Below, piece after piece: positions 25,357 to 57,200 of a DNA stretch of 64,000 nucleotides. The DNA is from Albula goreensis. Lineage: Eukaryota; Chordata; Actinopteri; Albuliformes; Albulidae. A model generated the notes under the pieces. That model did not search any database. It was not told where the DNA came from and saw only the letters and a program-made list of their open reading frames with translations. The position numbers were made by a program, and so were the translations under genes. The stretch is taken from contig CM040763.1 of NCBI GenBank assembly GCA_022829145.1, positions 9,595,141 to 9,659,140 of the forward strand, in the 5' to 3' direction. Position 1 is the first letter of the stretch; each line of letters begins with the position of its first letter.

Positions 25357-28300
25357 TCATACAGACAACTGATGTCCATTCTCCGCCCGTGTGTTTTCAT
25401 TCGTCTCATATTCTATCGTAGGTTTCTGCTTCATACACAAGCTGGGAGAGAAGGATGTGCAGCGTTAATTCAAGGTAGAATGGCAAAGTAAGCTCTTTCT
25501 TAAAACTACAGTCAGACAAAAATCTGTCCTATTTTTAAATGTTACATTTCTATACAAAAAGAGCTTACCATCTGAGAGGTTTTACTTGGATGATGTGTTC
25601 TGGAAGTTCTTCATCTTTTGTTTCTGGAAGTAACAGGCTCAGCAAAGCCGTAACTGTAGTGATACCTCCCATAAGAATGTATGGTATAATTTTGTTGTAT
25701 TTTCCTACAATCACACAAACGGTATTAATCATTTGAGAGACAGATTACGTACAAACGAAAATACATATTTATAGTGTGTTTTAATCTACTTGGTTTTAAT
25801 GGACATATGACACACCATCATCCCTGCACATACAGACACACCTGCTTCAGCCAGATAAAACATTTATGCAACTCATCTTAATTGATTTCACAATCAAAAT
25901 CACAGTATTCCATTCACTCTCAAATCAAACAGAATTAAGCAGATAAGAAGCTCTTAGTAACCTGACCAATATGGATGATGTAGGGTGAAATGATGCTACC
26001 AATCCGGGAGGCCATAGAGGTAGCACCTAAGCCCATGTTGCGCACCACTGTAGGAAAGAGCTCGGTGGAATAGACGTAAATAAAGCAAAATGCTGCAGTG
26101 ATAGCTGTTTTCCCAACCATCACCAGAAAAACAGCCAGGCCATTCAGCTCTGAGGGTGACAAGAAGAAAGCTGTCAGCAATGGTGATAGAAAAAATCAGT
26201 TCAACCATATGGCAAAGATTGCTTAATAGGGATATATATTTATATGAAACAGGCCAACTCAACTGTCTTGGATTCCATCAGGATTTGTTTTAAAAACAGT
26301 AAATATGTCAAATTATTTTCAACTATTTATATATATTTTGCGAATTTAATACGAGTAACAACAATGTTGCTCATTATTGTTCATACCAGCTGGGACAAGC
26401 TTGATAAGCAGCAGGGTGCCCCCACTGACCGTCAGAATGAAGGTCAGAGAGAATCGCCGTGAAGCATAGTGTAGGAACAGCCAGCTGAGCCCATAGCTCA
26501 CAAACTCAGTGGCTGCAGAGAAGAAGCAGTTGAGGTAAGGGTCACCATCCATATTTGAAGTGTTGAGGGAAATTCCAAAGTAGGTTATATTAATGACGAA
26601 CCTGTGAGATGAAATAAGACAAGATCGCAACAGAGTATATCACTGCCACCAATCTGATATGTATAATAGTTATTTCAGTCACAGGGTTTGAAGATTTTAC
26701 AGTCAAATTGTATATTTCCTCAGACTCCTAATATGGTCAGTACCACACAGTGGCAGCTATTTACACAATTAAAACATTTGAAATAGTTAAGTGAAGATGA
26801 ATTTACCCGATTATCATTTGGAGGATGGTGATGTTCCTTAAGTTGGTTGTTTTAACAAGATCAAGCAATGTGTAAACATGCTTGCTTTTCTTTTTATCAT
26901 TTGTCTCCTGAATGAAAAAAATATTTATAAATGGGAAAAATGTAATGAACAAAATACATGTCATTTAAATTATTTTCTTCTCAAAATAGAAATTGACTAT
27001 TAATGCTAGATGACTCATCATGTTTCACTCATCTGACACCTGCTGTTAATACCTGGAATGACACATGCTAAAATGCTGCCCTCTCTGGCCAAGCAGGGTA
27101 CTGCCTAGGCAAACTTTGAGTTTATCTCCAGAGTGTATATCTAAACCAACTCAGTTACACCTGGTCTGAGAGGGGTATAAAGATGGTTGGGAATGGCCTC
27201 AGTACTCAGTTTGGTTATTATCTTTCTTAAAGCTTGGGGGAGAAAAACCGTACCCTTTAGTAGTGGTAGACAGACAAATTATTTGATTTATTCCAGGTAG
27301 GAGAGTCACTGATTTGTGTTCACCTCATTCACTTTGAGGAGAACATACCAGCTTGCATCTGGTGATACTCACAAAGTAGAGGTGTGCTTGTATCCTCACT
27401 TTCGCTAATGCAAACAATGAACAATATACTCATCAACTATCTAAACCTATCCTCATGTGCATACTATCTTTGTTATTTATACATTTCTTTTTTATTTAAC
27501 ACTTATGAGATCTTGGGATATTAAGTGCTTATTTACACAAAGTGATTGCCTAAAGAATGGTATTCGCACAACTGTGAATGACTGTGACAAGTTGAATACT
27601 GTCCTGTTCTAAGCCCTTATCTGATCACCATCAGCTCCATGTAGTCCTCCGCTCTGAATATGACGTCTGGAGCATTGACGCCATTCTTCTTGGCTGCGGC
27701 TCGAATGATGGCCTCAGCCTCTTCCACTCGCCCCTGTGACAGCAGCCAGCGAGGGGATTCTGGGATATACCTGGCAGAGACATCCACATGGAGAAGAACT
27801 GATACACCTTCACCCTCCTTTCCCCACTATCCCACATAGACAGACACTGACGGAAAAAACAACATCCAATATGCTGCAACTCACTATATTTTACATTTAT
27901 TTGTCCTAAACATGGGGTGATATTTCAATGCATTTATAAGTAAAGTTTGTGAGAATACTGTTGCCATGTTTTCATATATAAAAAAGGCTATATAAAGCCA
28001 AACCCACCACCAGAGAGGAATATACAGGAATCCTGGAAGAGACGACGCCACCAACAGCATCCTCCAGCCCCGAATTAAATACGCAAAGAGCGGCAGACAG
28101 ATGTACCCTAATGCGTAGAACATGGGGATACCCAGAGACCCAAATGGAATGCGAATGGATTTGCTGAGGAGCTCAGACCCTAAAAAAAAAACTATTCTAT
28201 GAGTCAAGTCAAAATGTTGTGAATGCATTTATTTATTGATTGTTCCAAGTTTTGATTTTCTGTTTATTCTCCATTAATCCAATCCCTGGACATGGTGGGG

Positions 28301-30154
28301 TGGCAGGGGTGGGCTGGGGGAGTTAATTCCTGAGTGGGGTGAAAATCTGGAAAATTGATAGATTGGGGGTGCTGTGGGCCAGTGGAGTTATGTGAAATTA
28401 TTATAGTTATAGTTATATAATTATGTGAATATAATTTGTGAAAACTAGTCATATATGTAAAACTTGCAATGAAACAGCACTGTCTTTGTCCCAACAACAA
28501 AATTTGCATGTTAAAACAGCATGGATGCAGCTATTTCTGTAATTGCTAATTCAATTAATGACAGACTTTTTAAATATAGATTTTATCATGTTGTTTGAGT
28601 TGAAGGTTATTTTAATGGGCTGAACCATCAAACAGTGGAACAGTTACACCTGTGATTTATAACTGAGGAGCCAGAGAGCTATTTTTCACATTGAGATGGT
28701 CCCCAAACTCTGACTTTTCCGCATAGATCTGCAGTAAGATAATTTCATTAGAAAAGCACAATGTAAGGCCCACCATAGTAGATAGACCAGACAAAAAGTA
28801 ATGACCTAATGATGGGCAATCTTTATTTTAGTGAATTGCTTGTTCCTTGTGCAACACATTAAAAACATTCATGTTAGTAGCCTACATTCCCTACCTTTAA
28901 TTGGCCAGCTTGCACTTATCTACACTAAAATGAATCTTATGTAAGGATTATGTAACACTATAAATTCAATAATGTGATCATGGTTTTCTGAAATAAATTA
29001 TCGATGGACTATCTGTTGTAGTCAGGACAAGATACATGTTTTTGAGTGTGCAGTAATTGTGTCATGCATGAGAGGGTTGTTGAACGACGCAAGTCAGACT
29101 TTCAGGAATAGTTTTCAAAGTTTACTTTACTTATTTTGTGACTAAAGGCAGAATCTTGACCTGTGCTTACGTGCATTTTCCACGTTGAAGTGAAAGACTC
29201 AGAATGGCTCCAAAACGCAGGTTTGGATTTTGCCCAAAATACTGTATTTAATTTCTAAACTCACCAAGAATAAAGGCTGCAGAATAGTTGGCAATCTGTC
29301 CCATTCCAATAAAGAAGTAGAGCACACAGAACAACTCCCAACTGTTTGCGGCAGCCTGCAACAAGCAAAAAGTGGTCTGCACTGCCATGGTGGCAAAGAC
29401 AATCAGCTTCCTTCCATATCTATTAAAAGGAGAGAAAAAATGAACCAGCTTATAAATTTACAAATATTTTCCACAACGATGTATATAGATAAATATGCCG
29501 TGAGAGTGGCAATTGTAACGTTTGTGAACGTAAGTACACTGCACACATGAGCTTCCGAAAAGTTACCAAAATCACAACTGCACATCATGCTTGCAAAACT
29601 CACCTGTCCGAAAGTTGACCAGATAAAAAGGATCCTATAGTAACTCCAAAGAAAAAGACAGTGACGCTGAAAGGCACTTTCCAAGCATCTTCACATACCA
29701 GGCTCCACTGTAGATATACATACACGAGTTAAAACTCAGCCGACGTTACGGACAAATATTAACGGACAAAGAAATGAACTCATCCTGGACTCACCTCCGA
29801 TACGATGGTAGAAGAGTACGTTTCAGTGCTGAATTCCCAACCGTCGAGACATCCTTCCGTATCATTGTAAAACTCTGGTGTATTTTCTTCTGTCATGCGG
29901 TAACGAGTGCAGCTGCTGAGGAAAGATTTTCCCTCAGTTTCCTCAATGGGTATGGACTGATTTAGCTCCAAGAAAGTGCTGCTGTAGTTCAGCTGTGGCA
30001 GTCGGCAGTGATGTAGCGGTACACCAGCGACAAAAACCATGATCATCAAAACAAAGCCATTAGGGGTGGTACTCAGGCTTAACAAAAAGAAGATGGATTT
30101 TTGAAATGGCCCCCATTCCCCTAAGAAAGCTATAGTATCTCCGTAATCTCTCAT
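25357..30154 (-). CDS. slc22a4/5-like: SLC22 organic cation/carnitine transporter-like, copy C (10 exons, 550 aa)
   Basis: Ten exons join in frame: 30154-29795, 29707-29604, 29419-29265, 28179-28008, 27770-27629, 26907-26807, 26601-26387, 26149-25967, 25704-25569, 25441-25357. All donors and acceptors are GT-AG. The start is [18 protein letters not shown]; the extracellular loop has NYS and NQS sites; the MFS motif is [15 protein letters not shown] is near residue 207 and PESPRW near 267. Exon 6 ends in a glycine codon where A and B have tryptophan. The C-terminal tail, from an acceptor at 25442-25443, ends in QLSV. A TATATAAG element about 80 bp upstream of the ATG may be its TATA box. The gene encodes a plasma-membrane transporter of the OCTN type by family resemblance; the substrate is unknown. 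Confidence 0.85.
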
Positions 30155-30232
30155 TTAGCTACGAATAAAATGTGGGATCTGACCAAATAATAACCAACCG
30201 ACAGTTTTCAAGAAAAGAAGGTGCTGCTGGTG

Positions 30233-30240
30233 CTTATATA
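30233..30240 (-). promoter_or_regulatory. Candidate TATA box of SLC22 copy C
   Basis: The minus strand reads TATATAAG about 80 bp upstream of the copy C start codon, a reasonable position if the 5' UTR is about 50 bases. No initiator was identified. Confidence 0.4.
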
Positions 30241-30255
30241 ATTGCTGGTATTTTG

Positions 30256-30286
<31 letters not shown>

Positions 30287-30671
30287 TGCCTAACAAGTTA
30301 TGCATTGACCCCTGGGTCCCATCAACTGAGTCCAAGGGCAGCTAGGGCTGTTATGGTCTGCTTGGCACTAGAACTGGGTTAATGGTACCTGCAGTTAACA
30401 CAGTGTGTGTACATATTAACTCCACTGGTGGGTCAGCCTACAATGCAGGTAAATGTGTCAGTGATGCCAAATGCTGTTGTTTGTATTCACTTTACAAACA
30501 TCCAGATGTGATGACTGAAAGGACCTCCACATTCCTGACTTCTGTTCGGTGTGTTTAACAGTATTTTGGGTCAGCCTCTTGTTGCATTTCTATGATCTGT
30601 TTATAATCTAACAGTATATAATATAGTCAAATTTACTCAAGTCTTCAGAATCCACTGAGTTTCAGTCAAAG

Positions 30672-30682
30672 GAGTGTGTGTA

Positions 30683-30720
<38 letters not shown>
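30672..30720. repeat. (GT)n(TA)n microsatellite
   Basis: GTGTGTGTATGTGTGTG is followed by about 15 TA dinucleotides. The separate (GT)n run at 30255-30282 is nearby. Confidence 0.9.
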
Positions 30721-30726
<6 letters not shown>

Positions 30727-31205
30727 ATAGACATAAACATAGGCAAAATAAATTCATAAAAATCAATCAAGACGCTTTTGGGACCCACAGAATACTAAAC
30801 ACATAACAAATGTTGTATATAAATGTCTTGTAAATCATTATTATGCACTGATATTTATTTTAAACTTACGAGAGTTATCTGTATTTCATTTTACACACAA
30901 ATGAAAGTCACATAGTCTATGTATTAATATCCAGTTTAATGAATCACTGCATGAATAACAGGAACTCTACTGTAAAAAAAAAAAGAAATTTAATTCTGCA
31001 TTCATAAACCTTGCATGTAAAACATTGGAATGGAATGCAATAATATAGTCCAATCATATGTGGTCATTCAATATTAAATTGAAACCAAGTTAGTACATGT
31101 AACATAATCATCAAGTACGATTGAGAAGGCTTTTAATACAACACACATCAGAAACATTCCATTTCACAATTTACTGAAATTTCACAAGCGTTAATGTGGT
31201 TTTAA

Positions 31206-31211
31206 TTTATT
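31206..31211 (-). terminator. trappc11: Candidate polyadenylation signal, trappc11
   Basis: The minus strand reads AATAAA about 50 bp after the trappc11 stop codon. Confidence 0.45.
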
Positions 31212-31259
31212 TTTTGCAACAACATACAAATACATTTTGAGACTTTTGTCCCCAAGTGT

Positions 31260-49337
<18,078 letters not shown>

Positions 49338-51201
49338 AGGACCGTGGGCCAGATGTTGGCATTCAGTGTGCAATGATATCACCTGACCTCAGTCCGATCT
49401 CTCGATGCTGCTCTGTGCTCTTTGGTTGCCTTTGAGTTGACCTGAAGATGTTGTGACTCCAGACAAATCCAGATCTTTTTTTTAAAATCAGAACGAGGCT
49501 TCTGATGTGCACTGTGGCTACTGTTCTCTTTTCTTTCCTTTGGAAAGATCACAGTATATTTATTTTTACATGTTTTTGGCTTGAACTGTTGTGATGACAG
49601 TAGGTTGTGTGACGACGTGAAGTGTATATTTCAGCATGTAAAAATACAGGCCTCTGTAGAAAGTGTCGACATTACTGCAATTCACTCTCAGAGCAAAGAG
49701 ATTTTGATGATTTAACTAGTAACAGACAACAACGACAGTAAATTTCACATATTGGTTTTAACCTACATTGAAGACTACGGATTTGAATTGGGAGTATTAC
49801 TGCACTTATCAATGTTTAGAATGATATTATGGTAAACAGGGGTACACTGCTGAAGTATTATAGTTTTGGCTGGTGTTTTCTGTCTGGAATCATTGTGCAG
49901 ACTTAGGTGTGGTAGCATATGGTTTTGTGACTTATCAAATGCATTGTCTTATCTTAAAAGCCAATTTGGACAAGGTCAACAATTTTGAGTTGAGACAACC
50001 TCTCTTCTAATTTTGAGACTTGGCTGTTACCCCCAAGCATTGTACAACTTTTGACACATTTTTAAAAATAAAAACTATCTGTATTATTGTTTTACATTGT
50101 TATTATTTTTTGAATCATGGAAATGCTGCAGTTGTACCTGATTGCTGAACAGTCCTGCATACCAATTCCTTCCTTCCGTCCTGTCAGTCCAGTATATACA
50201 TTTGGTTTCCATGGAAATATATTTCAATGGGATTAGAGGCAGAAAAGTGATTGTGCTTAATGAAAAGGAGGCCCTGGGCTGTAGAAAGTAGATTGACCAA
50301 CTTTCAGTCCAAGGGTTTAGATGTTTGCTATGCTATGTTGATAATGGAAGTCGTTGGTGCAAGTTTTTTTATGTAAACACACATTTTAAAAAAGGTTGTC
50401 CATGTAGTCTTTAATATAAACCTAAAAGTAGAAAGTATTCATGGGTACATTGCTATTCAGAAGAACGTTTATTGAAATTTTTAACATACAATCATTTTAT
50501 TCACACTTGAAAAAAGTAAATAAACATAACAGTGAAATATTCTGAGGATAAATTAAGTACTTTGATTACATGAACACTATTGGATATTTAATCTAAAATA
50601 CTGAATAATCTTGAAACTGCACCATCTCTTCTGACAGTAGATGGTGCACATAGTAAATATCCTATAACTGAAAATCAAGCTGACACTTTTGCTTTTTGCT
50701 AGTCTTGATGTTGTTTTGATGATGAATCTAACAAGTGTCAGATGACAAGGTCCAATATGCCTATCTCAGACGTCTACATTTAGCTTTACTGAAAAAAGAT
50801 GAAATTATTTTTATGATGAATTCAGAAGCATGGCATACCGCAGTGTGTAAATGGATACACCGATAATGATACATTGACAACGTGTAAAATAATGCGCTGC
50901 ATTACCCCAGCGCGTACTTGTAATGTAAGCGCACTTAGCGGACAGTGGGAGGGAGCTGTCGTCGTGTTACACTGTTTCAAGAACATCACACAATCAGTAA
51001 ACGTAAACCCTAGGATTACTTCAAGCATGTTCACAAACTCGAGACAAGAGTTTCCAGTGAACGAGCCTCCTGGCCATACGGTTTTTGGTTAATAATAGCA
51101 GGCAAACCACATTACGCTGTTGTATAGATGAAAGGTTTATACTTAAACGCCCGTAAAACTGTCGTGTTTAACGGATTAAGAGGTTTTAGTCATTTGTAAT
51201 T
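49338..51201 (+). other. rwdd4 3' UTR, then intergenic region
   Basis: The rwdd4 3' UTR probably runs from 49338 to just past AATAAA at 50067-50072. From there to 51201 I see no gene; this part should hold the promoter and 5' UTR of the NWD-like gene. Confidence 0.5.
50067..50072 (+). terminator. rwdd4: Polyadenylation signal, rwdd4
   Basis: AATAAA lies about 730 bp after the stop codon in T-rich sequence. Other signals are possible. Confidence 0.5.
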
Positions 51202-54200
51202 ATGTGGACTTCCTACACAAATGACAGTGCTTCAAAGAAGAAGAAAAAGGTAAGAATAAAGTGGTTTGTTTCTCTCTAAAAAAAAAAACAAAAAAACTGA
51301 ATATTATTCGCCATAAGCATTTGCTGCTGTGCTAAAATTGTAATCCACTTAAATAATGTCTTATTTTCACAATAGTTAACATTCACTTTAATGTAGAAAT
51401 GTTTGAATTATGAAATTGGCGGTCTTTTATGGAGTTTACAACACGACAGCAAGCACAAAGCCTAACAACCATGCTAGATGTAATCACTTATAAATGCATT
51501 TTAAAGTGACGATCCCACCTCAAAACCATTTTTACTTACATATCAAGTTTGTCACCTGGAATCTAAAAGTAAGTGATGTGCACAGTAATACAATACTTGT
51601 GAGTTGTGTTTCTAGGTTAGAGGAAATATCACCTTGTTTTAATACATCCTGTGTTTCCAGGAAAACAGTGGAGAGATTACTTTGCCACCTATACACAAGG
51701 GCCACTCAAACCAAACCCAGGTGAAAATATTATATTCATAACTTAATATGCAATACAGTTAAATATGCAGTTTTTTTTTACAGTTCCCTCACTTTACTGC
51801 CCAAGTTGGAATAGTCAATCATGTGGCATGAACGATGGTAGGCATGTGTCATTGCTGCAGCACAGAACATTTTTTTCAAGCAGGTCAAAAGGAGAACTAC
51901 TTTAGGAGCATGATCTGTTGTTTACTGAAACATATACCATAAGCCAGTGCACTCTATCAATTTAGGTGAAGTAATCACTGGACCTTGATGAAGTACACAA
52001 CTGATTGAGGTAGAAAATTCAGGTCACATTGAACCTGGTTATATTGAACAGAGGAGTTCCTCATGAGCTCTGATGTCATAAGGACTATACCATACTCTAA
52101 AACATGTAATGGTAAATAAATATAGTTCATGTTCTCTCGCTGAATAAATGTTCTTAAGGTCTTCCAAAACCATTTGTGAAAGCATCAATGAAGTTTTGCT
52201 TCTTAACTAAATCTGCATTGATTTCACAGGACGTAAATCATAAAAGCCAGCCCTCATTCCAACGACTTCAGGAGTTGTTCTTTGCTCCTTGCCTGACTGG
52301 CACCAAACAACATGCTCACCATCTGCGAGATTTGAAGATGAAAAATAAGGTGAGAATCGTGAAACAGAGTGTGGTGTCATGCCATCTGTTTGTGTATTCA
52401 CTTTGCAGCCATATATTGATTATGTTTTTAATTAGATTTTTATTTTCAGGGAGCTGATAGTCACTGGCATGTTCCTCATACAAAAGTGAGCAAGAAAGCC
52501 CACTCACAAATTAAAGAGCATTTGAGAGTAAGTACTAATTATGACCATATATTGCTGAAAGTGTACAATATGTTGCACTAGATTTTGTCTTACAGCATTT
52601 TCAATTTTTTTTGCTTTTGCCCTCTTTTTGTCTAAATTAGGAATGTGCAATTATATTTGCAACCCAAATCCATTGCTGCAAAATATCATTCCAGGGTAGT
52701 GCAGACAAGCCCATGATGTCAGCCTATGCTAGGATCCACAAGTTGAGCTTGTATGAATTTAAATGGAGTAAGAGGAAGACACCAATTGTTGAACTTGTAC
52801 AGGCAGGCTACTCACCTGATTGACTAACCAGTGGAGGTTGATGGTTTTCAGAAAGCCACAAACATTTCTACCTATTCTCCTGTTCCCCGGGTGACATTGC
52901 TGCCTGTTATGGGTGACCTTAGTTGGGTGCTGGAAAAAAATGGTATTGCCTGAATTCATGTTCAACACCAGACCCTAGTATTCATCTGCACTTTGGACCA
53001 ATACCTCAGAATCAGCCTCCCAGAAATCCTGTTCTGTCTGTTTTTACCTCAAGAAACTTTGCAGCATAATGACTGCTTTTAAGTCTTTTTTCAATAATTA
53101 TGGGGCCACTTATTGACTGCCTTTTTATTTTAGCTTCGTCTGCAGCAGCTCCGTATGAAGAGTAATGAACAGAATGAATTACCAGAAGAGAGGGGGAGAG
53201 ATAAGGTAAGGCAGAGGGTGTTTGCCTCAGTATCATCTCAAAGTTCATGAGCTCAAATCTATATCCAAGTGAGCGTTAACAAAGTTATACTGTAATGCAT
53301 CATATTGTTCATACTGAAATCTCACATGTTGTTGTAGGAAACACCTTTAGAAGATTTGCTGGATGTGGATGCTGGCAAGCAAGCAATCCTGCTGGGCTGT
53401 TCACCTGGGATCTTAAAAAGTCTGTCAGTGCTGGGGAGTGAAGCCTCAGAGAGGGACCATTCTGCCAGGAAGAAGACTGCCTGTGCCCAGGTTTATTTGC
53501 TCATTTGTTTGATGTAGAAATTACAACATTAAAACAATTTCCGGCATGTCAAATGTATTGCTTAGTTTTTTGCACCATTAACTAATTTACAACACCCATC
53601 CCTGCAAAGAGATGAAGTAAAAAATGAATAACGATAATGTTAGGATATACAGTATATTTTCAGGCCTGAAATAAAGTAAAAATAAAAAGGAAATGTAGGT
53701 ACAAATGGAAAGATTGCATTAATTCATTCTACACAAATTATAATCATGGTTAACCTGTATTATGACTGACTCAGGTCAAAGAAGAATCAGATGCAGCTGT
53801 ACTATATATTATTTGGAGTCATGCATTTTATTCTCCAAAGGTAAAGTATTAACTACAAACATATGTGCTGATGTTTGTGCAGGTTAATTCTAGGCTTGTC
53901 AGCCTCTCAGATTTTTTCGAAGGGACCCCCTGCAAGCCACAGTAACAGGGCGAGTGCATGTGCGGAAGGTGGTACACATTCGTGCACAACGAAAGACATA
54001 ATCAGAGGGAATGTCTCCTTACCTTGTTGTGTCAGGAAGAAAAGATTCATGATCTATATCTCCGGTGGATATAAAGGTAAGGTTTGGTATATTTATAGCC
54101 TTGTAAGGAAGTTATGGGTGATGTGAGGATCTATAAATCTCATGAACTAAAAAATGAACTTGACAGCTCCCTCAAAAACATCCAGAATCAAAAGTGTACT

Positions 54201-57200
54201 CCTTCTTTTTCTGGATTTCTGCACTGTCAGTGACAAGAGTGACTGCTGCGGGGTGGATATAAAGTGACCTGATTCTGTCTGGTACTTTATAAACGCAGAA
54301 AGGCAGGAACTGTTTTTTTTAACTGTGATGTCTGTTTGTGAATGTATGCTCACTTGTAGATTTTCCTAAATATATTGCCGTCTGTTCCTCTGTTTTTTTG
54401 GATATTCCTGCGCTGCACAAGTGGTGCAAAAGACATTTCCCACTGAAGACCATTTCTCCATTTTACTCTTTGCTCCTGACCCATGCAGACACTGTGGCTG
54501 AGAGGTCAGCGCTGATGGAGAAGGCGTATCCACACCTGTACCGGTACTGCAGGCAGCGTGGGTATGGCCTTAGGATGGTGGATCTGCGGCAGGGGGTGGA
54601 GGATCCCATCACAGACAGGAATGACACCGTGGCCCTGCATGTGGGAGCACTGCAGGACTGTCAGGAGGCCCCGGGGCCCAACTTCTTTGTGAGTCAACAA
54701 TCAACATGGTGTACTACCAGGGAATTATTTTATCTGTTATCTTTCATTCATTGATCTTATTGCACATGTACACATACAGCCTAGCTATTCTGTTCATGAA
54801 GTTACTGAGCAAATCAGGGGACAATCCTTTTCAAACAGATCCTTTTCAAAAAGCTTGTCCTACAGCACAACTCTTATCTTCCATTTCATGAGTATTTTTT
54901 GTGGAACTTACTTTCAATACAGTCTCAGTCATATCTTGAGAGAGCTCAGATAGGATCTCAAAAAAGGAATTTATGCATATAAAATATTAAGGAATTGTCT
55001 GACGGTGGTTATGTTTGTTTGTATTTTAAAGCTGTTCACAGGCCAGAAGCATGAAGTGCAAACACTGCCACTCACTATGTCCAGGGAGGATTTTGAAGCC
55101 ATTCTTGGTATGGTGGAAAAAGAGAGGCAGAGCTTGTCCAAGCGGAGGCACATGAATATAGAGGAGGTGGGTCTGGAGTCCCAGTCCAGCATCGCAATCA
55201 GTGACACAGGAAGTTTCGCCTCAGAGCTGGGGCCGAGCCAGAGAGACTCAGCCGAGAACTCAGCCCTGCTGAGCGGGAGCACAGTCTCCCAGAATTCCCT
55301 AACTGATGAGGAGGAGGTCAGTGTCACACCGGTGGGAACAAGGAGCTGGGCGGATGCTGACAAGGACAAGAACCTTCTGCACATGTGCTACAAACTCGAT
55401 GAAAACCTTGTTCCACCTGTATATAGCCTGCTGCCAGTCAGGTGAGGGGGACAAGATTTGCTTATTGTAAAAAAACGGTGTCAGACTTTAGTCCCAGAGG
55501 ACCTCAGCGCCTGCAGTTTTCCTGATGTCCTTTAAATCAGATGCTAGTTTATGCTTTGGAAACAAGGTGCATTGACTCCTCCAGTCATTGACTTCACTTT
55601 TTTTCATGGATAAACCAGAGCGATAACATTTTACTCTTCAAATATTTGATTGCTCTTGTGCATAGCTGTGTGTTAGTGTATCATATGTCCCATGAACTGG
55701 ATAAACAAGCTTGAGACAAATGGCCTTGATGCCATTAGATTTTCTCTTGGATACGGTGTGCTTTGTTTGATTTGGTTTCCATGGCACCATATTCAGGGCC
55801 CATGTTGTTATGAAACTGGAGTCTAGGCAGGAAAGGTTTAAATTATCAGCATAATCCCCTCTGAGAGAAATCAATGGAGCAATGGCTTGTCCTCAGCCAG
55901 CAGAGGATTCATTTCAACACTGGAACTGTAGACAGCAAAATGCTATATGTGAGACAAAAATATTGTATAATGGTTAAGGATATGGATTTGAGGCTCAAAG
56001 GTTAATTTCCTAGGTAGGCCACTGCCATTGCACCCTTGAGAAACATACTTCACCTGAATTTCTTCAGCTGCATAAAAGTATAGTGTGTAAAAATGTAAGC
56101 TGCGTTAAGTCATTCTAGCTAGGTGTATCTCCTCAATGTAATGCAATGTAATATGACCTCCCTTATCTCTAAATCAAAACAGAAGTGATCACATATAGGT
56201 ATAATGAATCACTGAGTTTGGTTAAAGTGGTTAAAGAGAATGAACTTGTTAAATGAACTTGACACTGGCTAGCAGTCCAAAACCCTGCATGAAACTACTG
56301 CTATTATACCGTTGAGTAAGATATGTAACTTGAGTCACAAAACCATAAAATGCTTCAAATGCTTTAAGTTGCCAAAATAGGTTTGTATGAGCCAAACAAA
56401 ATCATACCTTGAATTTCAGCACACACTATCCAGACCTGCTGAGTAAAGATGGAATGCGCAGACGGCAGGCTAAGAGGGCATGGCAGGCCATGTGCCTCCG
56501 TCTGTGTGGGGTGCTGCAGCGGACTGGCCCAGGGGCCCTGGGCGAGGAGAGGTCTTCACAGCTCCTGAGGACAGGTGTTTGCAATGGGGGTGTGGGGGTT
56601 GGGCACCTGCATGAGAAATCAGAGTCTGAGAAAATTAAAAGGTGCTATCTTCATGTGCTGACTCTTTGTAACCAATCACAGAGGCTGACCATGTAGAATC
56701 AGACTGTGTCAGTAAGGGAGCACTGGAGATAAATAACTACACACGGAAAAATAGAATAAATAGTAATACCTGAATTCTGTTGCACACCAATATGGTAATA
56801 ATATATGAACTGTCATGATTCAGTTTTACCTGTTGACATTATGAACAGATTGGCTTCTGCCCCAGAAGTTAACAGAATATACCAGAGACCCTTTTTAAAG
56901 CTTTTATTCAGTTCTTGCTATTTTCCCATTCGCCTGTCAGTGCTAGAGTCTGAGGTGGAGCAGGGCCTTAGAACAAGCGGACCCCCTGAGGAGCACTGCC
57001 ATTGGTACAAGAGGACAATCACAGATATGAAGTACAATCTGAAGAGTGAGAAGGCTCCAAAATACATAGACATTTTAAAAGGCAGACCTGAGATCAATCA
57101 GACCCTTTACACCTATCATCAGAGGTTCATGGACAGCATCCACACAAAGGTCAGCGCAATATTAGAATATATTTCACTCTCATGGTACGTCCATAGTTTG

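Larger units (their letters stand above)
30155..31259. other. Intergenic region: SLC22 copy C promoter and trappc11 3' UTR
   Basis: No coding exon is visible. It holds a (GT)n microsatellite at 30255-30282, a mixed (GT)n(TA)n at 30672-30720, and on its right side the trappc11 3' UTR, with a minus-strand AATAAA at 31206-31211. Confidence 0.5.

Noticed and set aside
53875-53910. Alternative acceptor at gtgcag (53881) for exon 7 of the NWD-like gene
   Set aside because: It gives the wrong phase after exon 6 and a stop codon; the acceptor at 53910 keeps the frame.
54338-54488. Coding continuation upstream of the exon at 54489 (peptide with DFPKYIAVCSS)
   Set aside because: An acceptor with a good pyrimidine tract at 54487-54488 joins the previous exon in phase and yields the expected YKDTVAERSALMEK junction; the upstream part fits no family.
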